Assembly (NCBI GenBank): GCA_935421135.1
Contig: OW285192.1
Coordinates: forward strand, 5,003,501 to 5,067,500
Direction of reading: 5' to 3'
DNA: 64,000 bases
Source of the DNA: Bugulina stolonifera
Lineage: Eukaryota > Bryozoa > Gymnolaemata > Cheilostomatida > Bugulidae
The translations under genes were made by a program, and so were the position numbers. This document shows positions 23,869-34,770 of this stretch, piece by piece. A model generated the notes under the pieces. That model was not told where the DNA came from. It saw nothing but the letters and a program-made list of their open reading frames with translations, and searched no databases. Each line of letters opens with the position of its first letter. Within the stretch, counting starts at the first letter, position 1.

Positions 23869-23912
23869 GTTGACAGTAAGTTGACAGTAAGTTGACAGTA
23901 AGTTGACAGTAA
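23869..23912. repeat. 11-bp tandem repeat, 4 copies
   Basis: GTTGACAGTAA four times in a row. Confidence 0.95.
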
Positions 23913-24061
23913 GGCAAAGCGCTGGGAAGCTGGGAAATGTAATAAAATAAAAATAATTATGATTGATCATCATTATGATATCATAATCATTATCAATCAT
24001 ATGGAAGTGAAGAAGAAAGTGCAAGTGGAATTCTTGGAGGGAAATCTCAGGAGTACTGTGT

Positions 24062-27000
24062 GATCTTGTCTTGTCTTGGTTAAGCTCCTAGACCCCAGGG
24101 TAGGGGAAAAGAGGAACTATCAGAGTTGTAGGTCTTTTTTTATTAGTCCGCTATGATCTCACCAGTGCGGAGCTCCCGAGCAGTTATGATCAGAAAGCTG
24201 TGCAGAAATTTGTTAGTGTGACAGGCAACAGAATTGAAAACATTAGCATGTCTGGTGTTAAAATCATGCGTTCCTTTCATTAGATCGAGTGTAGATAGAA
24301 GATTTGAAAAGAGAGATTCATGCTCCAAGATGGTGTGGAAAAGAGATATTCTTCGAGTCTGCCTAATCTTGTTCAATGAAACAAGATTTAGCTGTTTTTT
24401 ACTGTCAGAGATCGAACAATCTCTGCCTTTAAGGTTTTTAATAAATCGTACAGCCTTGCTTTGGATTGCCTCAATTCTATGTATTAGACCCTGTGATGCA
24501 GGATCCCACACAGGACAGGCATATTCGAGCAATGGCTTGCATAACGTGTTGTAAGCAAGAAGTTTGATGGATTCAGGAGCATCATATAGAGTGTATTTTA
24601 TAAGTCCTAAAATTTTTAGTGCTTTCCCAATAGTATAATCAACATGAATGTGCCATTTCATATCACTTGCCAGGTATATCCCTAGATATTTTATAGAATT
24701 ACACTGCTTTAAAAGCCTCCCATTTAAGAAATAGTCACGCTGTAATGAGTTGCCACTGTTACTAAAAATTATAACATTACTTCTCAACACGTTAAAATTC
24801 ATTCCGTTTTTGATACCCCAGTTATGTAGCATATTTAGGTCATGTTGCAGTTTGGCACAATCACCATCGTTGATAACCCCAGAGTACAAAAGAGTGTCAT
24901 CTGCAAACAGTCTGTACTTTATGCATTCTACAATGTCATTAATGAACAGTGAAAGTAATGCTGGACCCAACACACTACCCTGAGGTACTCCTGAAGTAAC
25001 AGCAGCTGTGCTAGATTTGAATCCATTTATGAGTACTTGTTGATTGCGATCTAGCAGAAGAGATGAGATCCACCTTATTATTGCAGGATTAATGTTATAT
25101 TTGATCATTTTTTGGATTAATATATGATGTGGTACAACATCGAAAGCCTTGGAGGAATCCAGTACTATAGCATGTGTCGGTATACCTTTATCCAAGTTAA
25201 GTAAAATATCATGTGTAACACAGGCTAGCTGCGTTGTGCAAGACATATGTTTACGAAAGCCATGTTGATATATAGAAAGTAGGTTGTTCAAACTCTCCTG
25301 CATGCTGTGAAGTATGATGTGCTCCATCATTTTGCAACAAATAGATGTTAATGAAATTGGGCGGTAGTTGGATGGTTTCGTGCGATCACCTTGTTTAAAA
25401 ATTGGCGTAACATAGGCCAATTTCCATTCTGTAGGTAATTTACCTGTCTTTAAAGAGTAGTTGTAGATGCATGTCAATAAAGGTGCAATTGATTCAGGAG
25501 CTATGCATAATTTCTGCTTATTTAACCCATCTGACCCAGGGGCTTTTCCATTCCTAAGTGATTTGATCAGGTTTAATACACCTTCCTCATTGATATGAAT
25601 ACCAATGTCATTGACACTAGGCAGTTTAGGTGGGCTACAAGCACGTGTAAAAACACTCTGAAAGGAGGTATTTAGGATGTTAGTTATGTCACTCATACTG
25701 GTAGAAATTTTTCTGTCACTGTTTGTCAAGGATAGTATAGTATTGTTGTTACCCTTAATTTCTTTTACGTATCTAAAAAATGGTTTAGAGTCTCACTGAC
25801 TCAAAGGATCAAATAATTTGCTTATCATAAAATCTTTCTTAAGTTGTTTAAACATTTTTCTGTTTGATCGTCTCAAAGCTTTATATTTATTGAGTACATC
25901 TGTGTCTCCTGATTTTTTGTATTTGCTGTGGAGCTTTCGCTGTTTATCACGACCTTTTTTAGCTTTCAAGTTTGAACCAAGCAGGCTGAGATGGTTTTCC
26001 CGGTGTATATTGCTTGCATGGTACAAATTTAAGTATAGCATTGTCCAATCCCTCTCGAAAGGCGGTCCAAATGTTATTAATATCTTTATTTTGGTGTACC
26101 AGATCTTTTATTACTGACAATAAATCAAGCATTGAATTACTAAAACCTTCCCTGTTTGCTTTGTGGTATAAGAATATATTACTTTGAATAGGGTTTCTCT
26201 GTATTACATGTATATTATGACTATGATTTAACAAGCATTTAATCATGTAATGGTCACTCAAACCAGGCTGAATGACTGAAAGTTGACATATTTTGTTGTG
26301 CATGTTAGTGCAAAGTAAATCCAGTGTGTTACCTGCTACATGTGTAGGTTCATGAATTAACTGGTCATGATCTAAGTCAGCTAGTAAGTCAATAAATTCC
26401 GAGTAAAATGGTTTCCAGGTATTAGAGAGGGTAGTGTTTTCCCAGTTTATACCAGGCATATTGAAATCACCTGTCAAAATTATTTGATACTTAGGGTAAA
26501 GCTTTTTAATATCAAGCATGCACGTTATTAGTGATATAATGTCTTGTGTTGAAGGTGGTTTTTAGTAACAAACTATAATAAAAGGTGGGTCATTTGTATT
26601 TAAGTTAACATTGATGGCAATTATTTCTGCATTAGATGATAGGTCTATGAGACTATGCGATATATGAGAGTCAATAGCAATTAGCACACCTCCACCATGC
26701 TCATTTCTATCCTTTCGGTGTATTGTCTTATGTTGTGGTGAGAAAATTTGAGCGTTATTGAAAGGTGGGTTCAAATGAGTTTCAGTGATACAAATGATAT
26801 TGTAGTTAATGGCTAAAGCTTGTAACTCTACTACTTTTCCTTTAATTGACCTAGCATTGAAACTGAGTAAATTTAAATTACTTAGTATTGATTCACCTTG
26901 ATTATTTTGTTCTTGTAAATTTTGTACTGGGATTCTGGATTGTCCATTCTTTTCTGTTTCAACTCCTGTCTCAGTTGAAAATCCTTATTTTGCTCATCCT

Positions 27001-27790
27001 TCGTCAGGTCAAGACGAGCAAAGATACCTAATATTTTTTGAGAGTTTATTCTTTTTAAAATTTTCCACTTATCTGATTCAGAGGAAAGAGAAAGTCTGAT
27101 GGGTCTTGGTTTGTCCTCTTTTTTGGCTCCAAGTCTAACAGTATTAGACCCGGAAGCCTCAAAATTGAAACCACAGTCATGTAGTACATTGTTTACAACA
27201 GTGATAGTTTGGTCAATTGTTTTCCTGAATGCCAAACAAAAGTACATTTTTAGCTCTTTTTTCAGTAGTCGAGTCATTTCGGAGATGTTTAATTTGTTTT
27301 TCTTGGTCTTTTAGATGTTTTTCTTGTTCTTTCATATGTTTACCAATAGTGTTGCTAGTCTCAGTCAGCTTAGAAACAACCTCTGCAAAGCTCTTGGCAG
27401 ATGTAGATTCATGAATATCCCCCATGTTTTGAATCTTAGATTCCAGTGCTCTGACTCTAGAGTCAAAGGAACTGAACATGCGGTCACATTTTTCACAATA
27501 CCAGTGAATCCCTTTCTTATTAATAGTGTCAGAGTCACTAGAGTCAAAATCAACACATTTTAAGTGGTACCAGCAAAGGCCTATTTTCACACTCAATGGC
27601 AGCATCATGATCGTTGGTAGTTTTTGTGCACTTTTCGCACTTGGCTTTGTCAGTGCTTTTCTTAGCACTGCTAATTGTAGAATCGCTAAAACTCTCAGCT
27701 CTGACTCTTTTGTTAAAGGCATTGGAGGGGCTATTTTCTCAGTCGTAGTGCAATTTTCGGAAGGCATCGCTACCCTACCTAGCATAATCT
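24062..27790 (-). mobile_element. near full-length CR1/L2/Jockey-like LINE with PHD-type ORF1
   Basis: A minus-strand element about 3.7 kb long. ORF1 (27785 to about 26885) has a Cys/His finger region (CWYHLKC..WYCEKC), a coiled-coil stretch rich in K/E/Q and a C-terminal basic domain; one frameshift lies near 27240. ORF2 begins near 26890 (LLSFNARSIKGK, typical start of the APE endonuclease). It continues through ILTGDFNMPGINW, GNTLDLL and GLSDHYM to the reverse transcriptase at 25729-24143 (528 codons: YRPISLTSICCKMMEHII, GFRKHMSC, SGVPQGSVLGP, LFADDTLLY). Endonuclease and RT are separated by frame breaks near 26560 and 25800-25960, so this copy is dead. The RT frame is otherwise clean, implying moderate age. 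Confidence 0.9.
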
Positions 27791-29607
27791 AAACATACTC
27801 TGATGAAAATGATGCTATAATGATGAATAATATACCAAAAGATAGCTTAGGAACTGAACTTTCCTCTTATTCAGGTTATAATAAGGGTATTTTAGTACCC
27901 CACCCACTAGTGGCAGTTTTCTCTGATTTTTATTTGCCAGGAAAATAGACTATACTAATTACTTTACAATGAGTGGAGTTTGCTGGAGTATTTGTGACCA
28001 CAGTAATGTTATTACCAGTTATAATAACAAAATGATGACTGCTGTCAATGGGATGATGCTATTTATGAGTAACATTCTTTGTCGCCTGAATAACAATATT
28101 CTAATGAACATGCTAATCAGTGTCAGCATTATTTTTGAAAAAGACACATCTGAAATTTCAAAAACTAATTTTTATCATGTACACATGCCCTCAAACATTA
28201 CAAGGCAGACAGGGCATAGCCATATGTTTCAATACTAGATGTTATGTGAAAAATTGTCGATGGTTGCTCGTTTCAGAGTTTGGGAAACCCAAGAATACCA
28301 CTTTCCATCTTTATTCACCAATTTAATTCAGCATTATCTGCCCTCTTAGACGTGTATATACATTTGTACATGTACAGGACTACGATAGCTCATTTATCAT
28401 GGGCTACATTATATTTATAAACAAGCATGTATCTGTATTTTGCCATCCTGGCACAGCATCCTTGCTAGTAAAGATATTCCCCTATACCCATAGTAATAAA
28501 CAAGCTAGTCTCAAGTTTCTATTTCCAATACACAATCAAATATGGATATGCAAAGTAGCCCTTGCAATGTACTCTGACAGTGACCATAGCCCTAGGGCAA
28601 ACTTTACAAAATTTTTAAATAGCAGAACTTTTTATACATACCTAGGCCCCATATTAATAGCAAGAATAGCTTTCTCAAAACCTATCATAAAACTCAAAAT
28701 TGTAGTTTTTTATTTTATTATTTACATATTTGCATTATCTCAATATTCTACCTTCTAAAATTCCAATGAGGCTGGACTTCCACTTGAAGTTGTTATTCTA
28801 ACACTTACTCAAGTTATACTACTGTAAGCCCTCAAATGCCTGCCTTGCACAATTTAGGGTAGATTCTGGTGTCAGGGAAACAGTATGCCAACAGGATAAT
28901 ATCAAGAAATAATTTTCTTGCATTAATAGATAATGTGTTCTGTCATTTATAGAAGTAATCAACTATTTTTAAAGTATATGGAATTATACTATATCGTGCC
29001 ATTTGGAATTTTACAGTAACTATTGCGCAATCTATATAGAGCATCATTGCTAGGTGAAAACTAAAATTAATTGCATTTTCAGGTTTGGCAGCTAAAATAA
29101 TGAGGGGTGAAAAAAGTCATCAAATGTACCCATGGGTAAAATGAGTGCAAACTCCAATGCCTTTAAGTGTTTTTGGGGGCATGTCTGTAATTATATTGAA
29201 TATTTTTATAAATTAGTAAGGGAATATAAATTTAAAATTAAATAATTATTATTAGGAAAAATTAATGGGCAGTTACCGAAGATGAAATATAGTACGTAGA
29301 GATAAAAGGGTAAATTTGAACAGTTTACAGGGTCAAGTTATAATAACAGTATTGAGTATTAATGTAGGAGGTGGTTATGTGATAATTAATATATTAATAT
29401 TAGTTTTATCTAGAAATCACACAGTGTATTCGTTCACAGTACTGTGTTCACTCAGCAAGGGATTAAAGTGCGCAGACAGAACTAGTGAACTAGTCCTTGG
29501 TGCCTGCCACTCGTTCTAGTATCTAATCCCTGATCACTGGTGCCTAATTAGTAGTTCGCGACTAGTATTTAGGAATAATTCACAATAATATAATCAGATA
29601 GAAGGAT
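27791..29607. other. no recognised gene
   Basis: Low-complexity AT-rich sequence. Plus-strand frames at 28399-28758 (119 codons) and 27969-28238 have no recognisable domain or splice context. A short inverted GGGATTA/TAATCCC pair occurs near 29460-29530. Confidence 0.4.
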
Positions 29608-30096
29608 AGCGTCGAAACTCAAAGGAAACATTTACGAAGTTGCCGTGAGACCAGGCTGACCAGCTATGATGTATGGATTAAAAACACTAGCGATCACCAA
29701 GAGGCAGGTAGAGGAGTTAGAAACAGCAGAAATGAGTATGATGCGTTTTGCACTGGGAGTGAATAGATTGAACAAAATTAGAAATGAAAGAATGAGAGGA
29801 ACAGCCCACATTGAAAGGGTTTTAGAGAAAGTATGAGAGGCAAAACTGCGGTGGTTTGGTCATATGTTGAGGAAAAAAGAGAACTATCTACGAAAGAGGA
29901 TGCTTAAATTGGAAATGCCAGGGAAAGGATGCAAGGGTAGACCTGGAAGAAGGTAGTATATGAATTTGCTAAAAGAAGACATGAAAGCAGCAGGAGTGAC
30001 CATGAAAATGGCAGAAGACAGAAATGAATGGAGGAGTGGGATCCGCTGTAGCAACCCCGAATAGGGACAAAGCCGATAGATGATGATGATGATGAT
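29608..30096 (+). mobile_element. 3' end of an RTE-clade LINE ending in (GAT)n
   Basis: Plus-strand translation reads YGLKTLAITKRQVEELETAE, then an arginine-rich NRLNKIRNERMRGT, RWFGHMLRKKENYLRKR and GKGCKGRPGRR, the conserved C-terminal block of RTE elements. At least two in-frame stops break it. The copy ends in GATGATGATGATGAT at about 30081-30096, the short simple-repeat tail usual for RTE. It is truncated at the 5' end. Confidence 0.85.
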
Positions 30097-30399
30097 TTTA
30101 TTAATAAATAAATAATAATTATATTAATATTAAATATTTTGAATCTATACATAATTATAATAATGATTTATAATAAAATTGTATTTTAATCTCATTTCAT
30201 TTAATTATTATTCTAATAACAATAATAAATATTTGTTATGGTTATTTTAACTATAATAATATAAAAATAATAATTGTGTAATTCAATTTACTATCTAGTG
30301 CCTACTACTATCTTTGTCTACAGAAAACAGCATAAGTTAAAACATTACACAAACACAACTAACTATCAAGGGAGTGAGAGCTTGAGCCATGGGCCAATT
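30097..30399. other. AT-rich spacer
   Basis: Very AT-rich sequence (TAATAATTAT-type) between two LINE fragments; nothing recognised. Confidence 0.4.
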
Positions 30400-30620
30400 A
30401 CCTGAATCTCACGCTCAATGCGTGAAAGTTGGCAGGTGTGGATACATCTCGTCACTTCACATTGTAGATAAATCTAACGGATTGATTCTGCAAAAGTTCT
30501 AACTTATTTACAGTAAGGCACCATACTTCGCAGCCAAATTCAAGTACTGGGCAGCATAGTGAAAGATAGGCCACAGAACGGAGCATCCCACAAAGCAAAC
30601 CTCAACAATCCCAACATGGA
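30400..30620 (-). mobile_element. LINE reverse transcriptase scrap (CR1/Jockey-like)
   Basis: Minus-strand translation includes VLEFGCEVWC followed by LELLQNQSVRFIYNVK, the conserved LEYxxPVW..LExVQxxAVRFI block of the RT thumb region. It is only about 60-70 residues with stops, so a short decayed fragment. Confidence 0.6.
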
Positions 30621-30800
30621 AGAGGCTTTGCATAGTACATAGTAGCTGCAACGACCAACTGCAGTCTGAACACAACATTATGTGTAGAAGTATACAAGTT
30701 ATGGTTGTTTTGGGGTATTCGAGTTGTCTATAATTCACATATATATTTATAATAGGTCTACTGTAGAATTTCTTACTGTGTGGTGATCTGGAATTTCAAG

Positions 30801-33035
30801 ATGCCTTATGATGTTATTGTACTTAGAGTGGGACACAGCAAGGAATTGGAAGGAGGTATGCAAAACGTAAGCCTATAAATCATTTGGAAGATACACATGT
30901 ACAAATTCTATTAGTGTTCATTGTATTGTATTATTGTAGTGTTTCTCCACTGTGAGTAACATCTGGCATTCATAATTATACAGATTATACAGTATTAGAA
31001 TTGTGCTTATTAGGACCTGCTGACAATATTGAATAATTATTGATATCAGACCATATATATTTGTCACAGATAATATTTATGTATACTGATATCCACATTT
31101 ACATGTACATAGTATTAATCTTAGTACTGGCATAGTGCCTATGGTAATATCAGCTATATTGAAGTTTTAGCTGTATTTGTTTGCTTTGTGTGTATTTGTA
31201 TTTAGGCTGATGTTATTTTGAAATAAGGCGCCATACTTGTATTTCAACTGTATGTTGATCTTTGTATGACACATTATATGTCTAAGACAAACATTCATGT
31301 TGCTGACCTTCCAATCCAACCTTTGGTGTGCTAATCTCAGTGTATACTTCTCTAGGTAAATATGATGTGACATGCACAATAACACTACTGAAAGGCAAAC
31401 ACAATATACTAGTAGACACTGGCTCTGCTTGGGACTCGCAATTCCTAACAGCAGGTAAAATTTGTAAACTGATGCTACTGTAGAAATAGTAGAACTGTAT
31501 AAATAGTGGAACTGTAGAAATAGTGGAGCTGTAGAAGTACTAGTTAGCTATCTCATCTGCTAGTTTACCACCCTCTGGGTCGGAGTTGTCCCCCATCCAC
31601 ACATACTATACCAGACACTCCTTCAGAGTTGAACGGTACTTTCAGTATGTAACTACAAGATAATACAATCCAGTTCAGTCAGCAGACAGATTAAAGAAAA
31701 CAGTAAACCAAGAGAAGACAACTCTGAGCGAGTTAAAAAACTTGTTGATCTAGTCAAGTTCTAGTCAGTAGCCATCTGTGCATTCTGCACTCTTATTTTC
31801 AGCTTTATTGGATAATGGGCTAACGATTGATGACATAGACTATGTTGTGGGGACTCATGGCCACTCCGATCATATCGGTAATCTGTGTTTGTTCACTAAG
31901 GCTACACACATTGTCTCCCATGACATCAACAAAGGGAATATTTACACTATACACCCTTTTGATGAGGTATTTGAGATTTATAAATTCCATTCATAATATA
32001 GTTTTTGATTGCAGTATTTGCACCAGACAGTACATTACCCAGTAATTTGTTCCATGTATGTTACAGCTTATTACACTAGATATGTTACATTACTGTATAC
32101 ACTCTGTAGAACAGTGTCACATTGTAACATGTCACACTACCGTATACACTCTGTAGAACAGTGTCACCTTGTAACATGTCACACTACCGTATACACTCTG
32201 TAGAACAGTGTCACCTTGTAACATGTCACAGGGTTTACTCTATGTAACCATGTTACATGTACATGTAGCCTATGTACATGTATATATATGTACATGTAGT
32301 ATCGTTTCACAGGATGTACCATACGCATTAGATGAGCACGTAATAATAGAGTCCACACCAGGACACACATCCCAGGACATCACTGTCTACGTTATGTCAA
32401 ATGAGTCTTCCCTTGGACTTGTAGCTGTAGCAGGTAACACACCCTCTATACTATTGTATTAATAAAATATCTTACTTTCACGACAGTTATGTTGCGACCT
32501 CTTTACAATTTCATACACGAAATCCAGAAGTTTAGGTCCTGATTTGAACCAATCAAATTAGCTTCAAAAGCTTGTTCAAGGCATTTTGCAGGAACTAGCC
32601 TTGCTGGCGAGTTGGACCCATTGCCATCAGAACGGGAGCCATGTGCTCTACCAACTGTGCTATACTTGCAATTCAAAGGTGAAGGGAATTTAACATGCGA
32701 AGGCATTGTGATATACAGTTGCGTGTATAATTATTGCAAATTAATGATAGGACAACTCCAAAAAGTCATTAGGGCACAACTCCGGATTGTGATGCACTGT
32801 TGATACACACATGTCATTTACTTAATACTGAATAGCCTTGCTATGGATCACAGTGGCACTTGCGTACACATATGGGTTCGTATTCACAGGGGATCTCTTT
32901 GAAAGTGAAGAATGTCTTTCGAATGAGCAGCTCTGGTTGGCTCAAAGTCAGTTCCCAGAAATACAGTACAAGTCCAGAATGGCTGTTCTAAAGAAAGCTG
33001 ATGCAATCATTCCTGGACACGGTCCCATGTTTAAG
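30801..33035 (+). CDS. mblac1: MBLAC1-like metallo-beta-lactamase-fold endoribonuclease (5 exons recognised)
   Basis: Exons: 30801-30855, 31356-31454, 31803-31966, 32313-32433, 32890-33035; phases agree, giving about 195 residues. Residues 70-75 carry the metal-binding H-x-H-x-D-H (THGHSDHIGN). H91 (VSHD), H124 (TPGHTSQDI), D148 (GDLFE) and H190 (PGHGP) complete the di-zinc site. Human MBLAC1 has the same GTHGHSDHIGN, VSHD and GHGPPF signatures and is an endonuclease acting on replication-dependent histone pre-mRNA. The start is the ATG at 30801, whose peptide MPYDVIVL aligns with the human PYSVVVL. After the last exon the sequence either splices at GTAAACG to an unseen exon or reads on about 13 codons to TGA at 33072-33074. 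A BEL/Pao retrotransposon begins 170 bp later. Confidence 0.85.
32095..32229. repeat. 47-bp tandem repeat, about 3 copies
   Basis: The unit contains GTATACACTCTGTAGAACAG and CCTTGTAACATGTCAC, in the MBLAC1 intron just upstream of the exon at 32313. The last copy is incomplete. Confidence 0.9.
32490..32705 (-). mobile_element. tRNA-derived SINE-like repeat
   Basis: On the minus strand, TAGCACAGTTGGTAGAGC matches the tRNA D-arm / Pol III A box. A B-box-like AATGGGTCCAACTCGCC follows about 35 nt later. It cannot fold into a complete tRNA and lies in an MBLAC1 intron, so it is best read as a tRNA-headed SINE. Confidence 0.6.
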
Positions 33036-33238
33036 GTAAACGTTAATAGCATACATACCTGGGAGATACACTGAACTGGTGGCATTACGCAATTCTCGCT
33101 GTCTCTGGCAGCTTGAGAACTTTGGTTCAGTGGATTTCACACCTTTTAAATACGCTTTGCTGTAAATATACAGTATTGCTAAGGTGTTCTCCCAGGCATA
33201 TCTCTGAGCTGCACTGATGAGGTGTTAAACACCGAAAC

Positions 33239-33243
33239 AGTAC
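33239..33243 (+). repeat. target-site duplication AGTAC (5' copy)
   Basis: AGTAC immediately precedes the 5' LTR and recurs immediately after the 3' LTR at 41599-41603. Confidence 0.9.
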
Positions 33244-33962
33244 TGTAAAGAAAATATCATGTTAATATATTTCCTCTGTGGTCTGTGATTAGAACTTACT
33301 GACCATGACATCACAGACTCACCCTTGCGTATATTATTGCAAAATCTGAATGCGCTGGGGTGACTGGTGGGTTGCCTTCCTATTGTGGCCTGGGTGTACT
33401 GTGTGTTGCGGACTTCTAGCCAAGTATGGGTGTTTTTTTGTTGTTAGTGGGCCTGAAAGGAAGGGAATTGCTGTTCAACCTGTGCAGTTAGTCATTGTCA
33501 ACCAGTAGAGGAGGTTATACTCCAAACACTATTTATCAGTAACAATATTATAAACTACATGTAACGTAACAGTATAAAGGAGGTTATACTCCGAATCCTA
33601 ATAGTGGACTAACTCATACCAGTAGAGGAGGTTTTTCTCCAAACCATAGCAGTACATTATAGAAGCAGGAAATAACGGAGCCAAAAGGTCAGTTTTTGAA
33701 TTTAATTAAATGAGTTTCTAATATTATAATACTAGTGTATAATTGAATATTGTTTTGCTAATAACAGTGTATGTACAGTGTATACATGATCGTGTGTAAT
33801 TAAATGTTTTGATACAATGCTTTAATAATTTTTGTAACTTGTAGACTTCACGGTGTATATGGGAATAAATAATACATTTACTCATATCATCAGTTAGATT
33901 TCTTCACCGGAACTCCTGCATCTACTAACTAACCCCTAGCAACATTTGACAAAGTTGCTATA
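33244..33962 (+). repeat. BEL/Pao 5' LTR
   Basis: 719 bp, starting TGTAAAGAAAATATC and ending AAAGTTGCTATA. It contains AATAAATAATAC near its end as a candidate polyadenylation signal, and repeated AGGAGGTTATACTCC motifs. Differences from the 3' copy seen at GCGCTGG/GCACTGG, TGCATCT/TGCTTCT and TTTGAC/TTTCAC. Confidence 0.95.
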
Positions 33963-34770
33963 GTGAAGTCTTTTCCTGATTAACGGTGGACTATAGAAAT
34001 CAGTAAGAAGAACCAGAACAAACAGCTCTAGAACCAGAACAACCACCCTTGGTACCAGAACAACCACCCTTGGTACCAGAACAACCACCCCTAACACCAG
34101 AACAGATGTCAGCATTCAACCAGTAGCTAAGTACCCTACACATAAACAGTACTTTAGCATCAAGATATCAGACGAACTAAATACAATTATTCAAGTCCTA
34201 ACATTCTTACACATCAACATAGCCGAGTAAGAATTATCCATTAGAATTTATACTGAGATGAACTATTTTATAAATCAGTAGTAAACTAGAGTATTTTACT
34301 GAGTAGCTTATTTACTTTAAACCATAGGTCTTGTTTGTAAACTGCACAGGCTGAACAGAGATTCCCTCCTTTGGCCGCATTGGTCTAGATTTGCCTTGCT
34401 TGGCTGGGGGTTGTGCACCTCATCGTGTACCTTTGTCGCTGTTGCGTTGGCGGTTCCCCTTTGATTGGCCGGTGCAAGGGTTTATTCATTTTATCCGTGG
34501 TGGTTTCATATACGCCATTTGTGAGTCTGTTGTGTCATGGTGGTATTTCACAGCGCACAGAGATAGTGGATACACTGTAAATTAGCAATTAGCTATATTG
34601 ATTATTATATGTACATGTAAGTGTACAAGTAACAACTGCTATTTGGAATTATTGTATTAATTAGTACAACAGATTATTATTACGCAATCTTTATTATCAA
34701 AACACTAAAGTGTCATAGCTCATAGCCTTGAATAGTATACTGTTGGTGTACAACAGTGCCTTGATTAATT
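33963..34770 (+). other. BEL/Pao 5' leader
   Basis: Untranslated leader between the LTR and gag. It includes a roughly 21-bp tandem repeat around ACCAGAACAACCACCC at about 34010-34095. No gene is seen; the 64-codon frame at 34391 is probably not translated. Confidence 0.6.

Noticed and set aside
23764..24024. 86-codon minus-strand frame
   Set aside because: Covers an 11-bp tandem repeat and an AT palindrome; no homology recognised.
28399..28758. 119-codon hydrophobic plus-strand frame
   Set aside because: AT-driven Ile/Phe/Tyr-rich composition and no recognisable motif or flanking splice sites.
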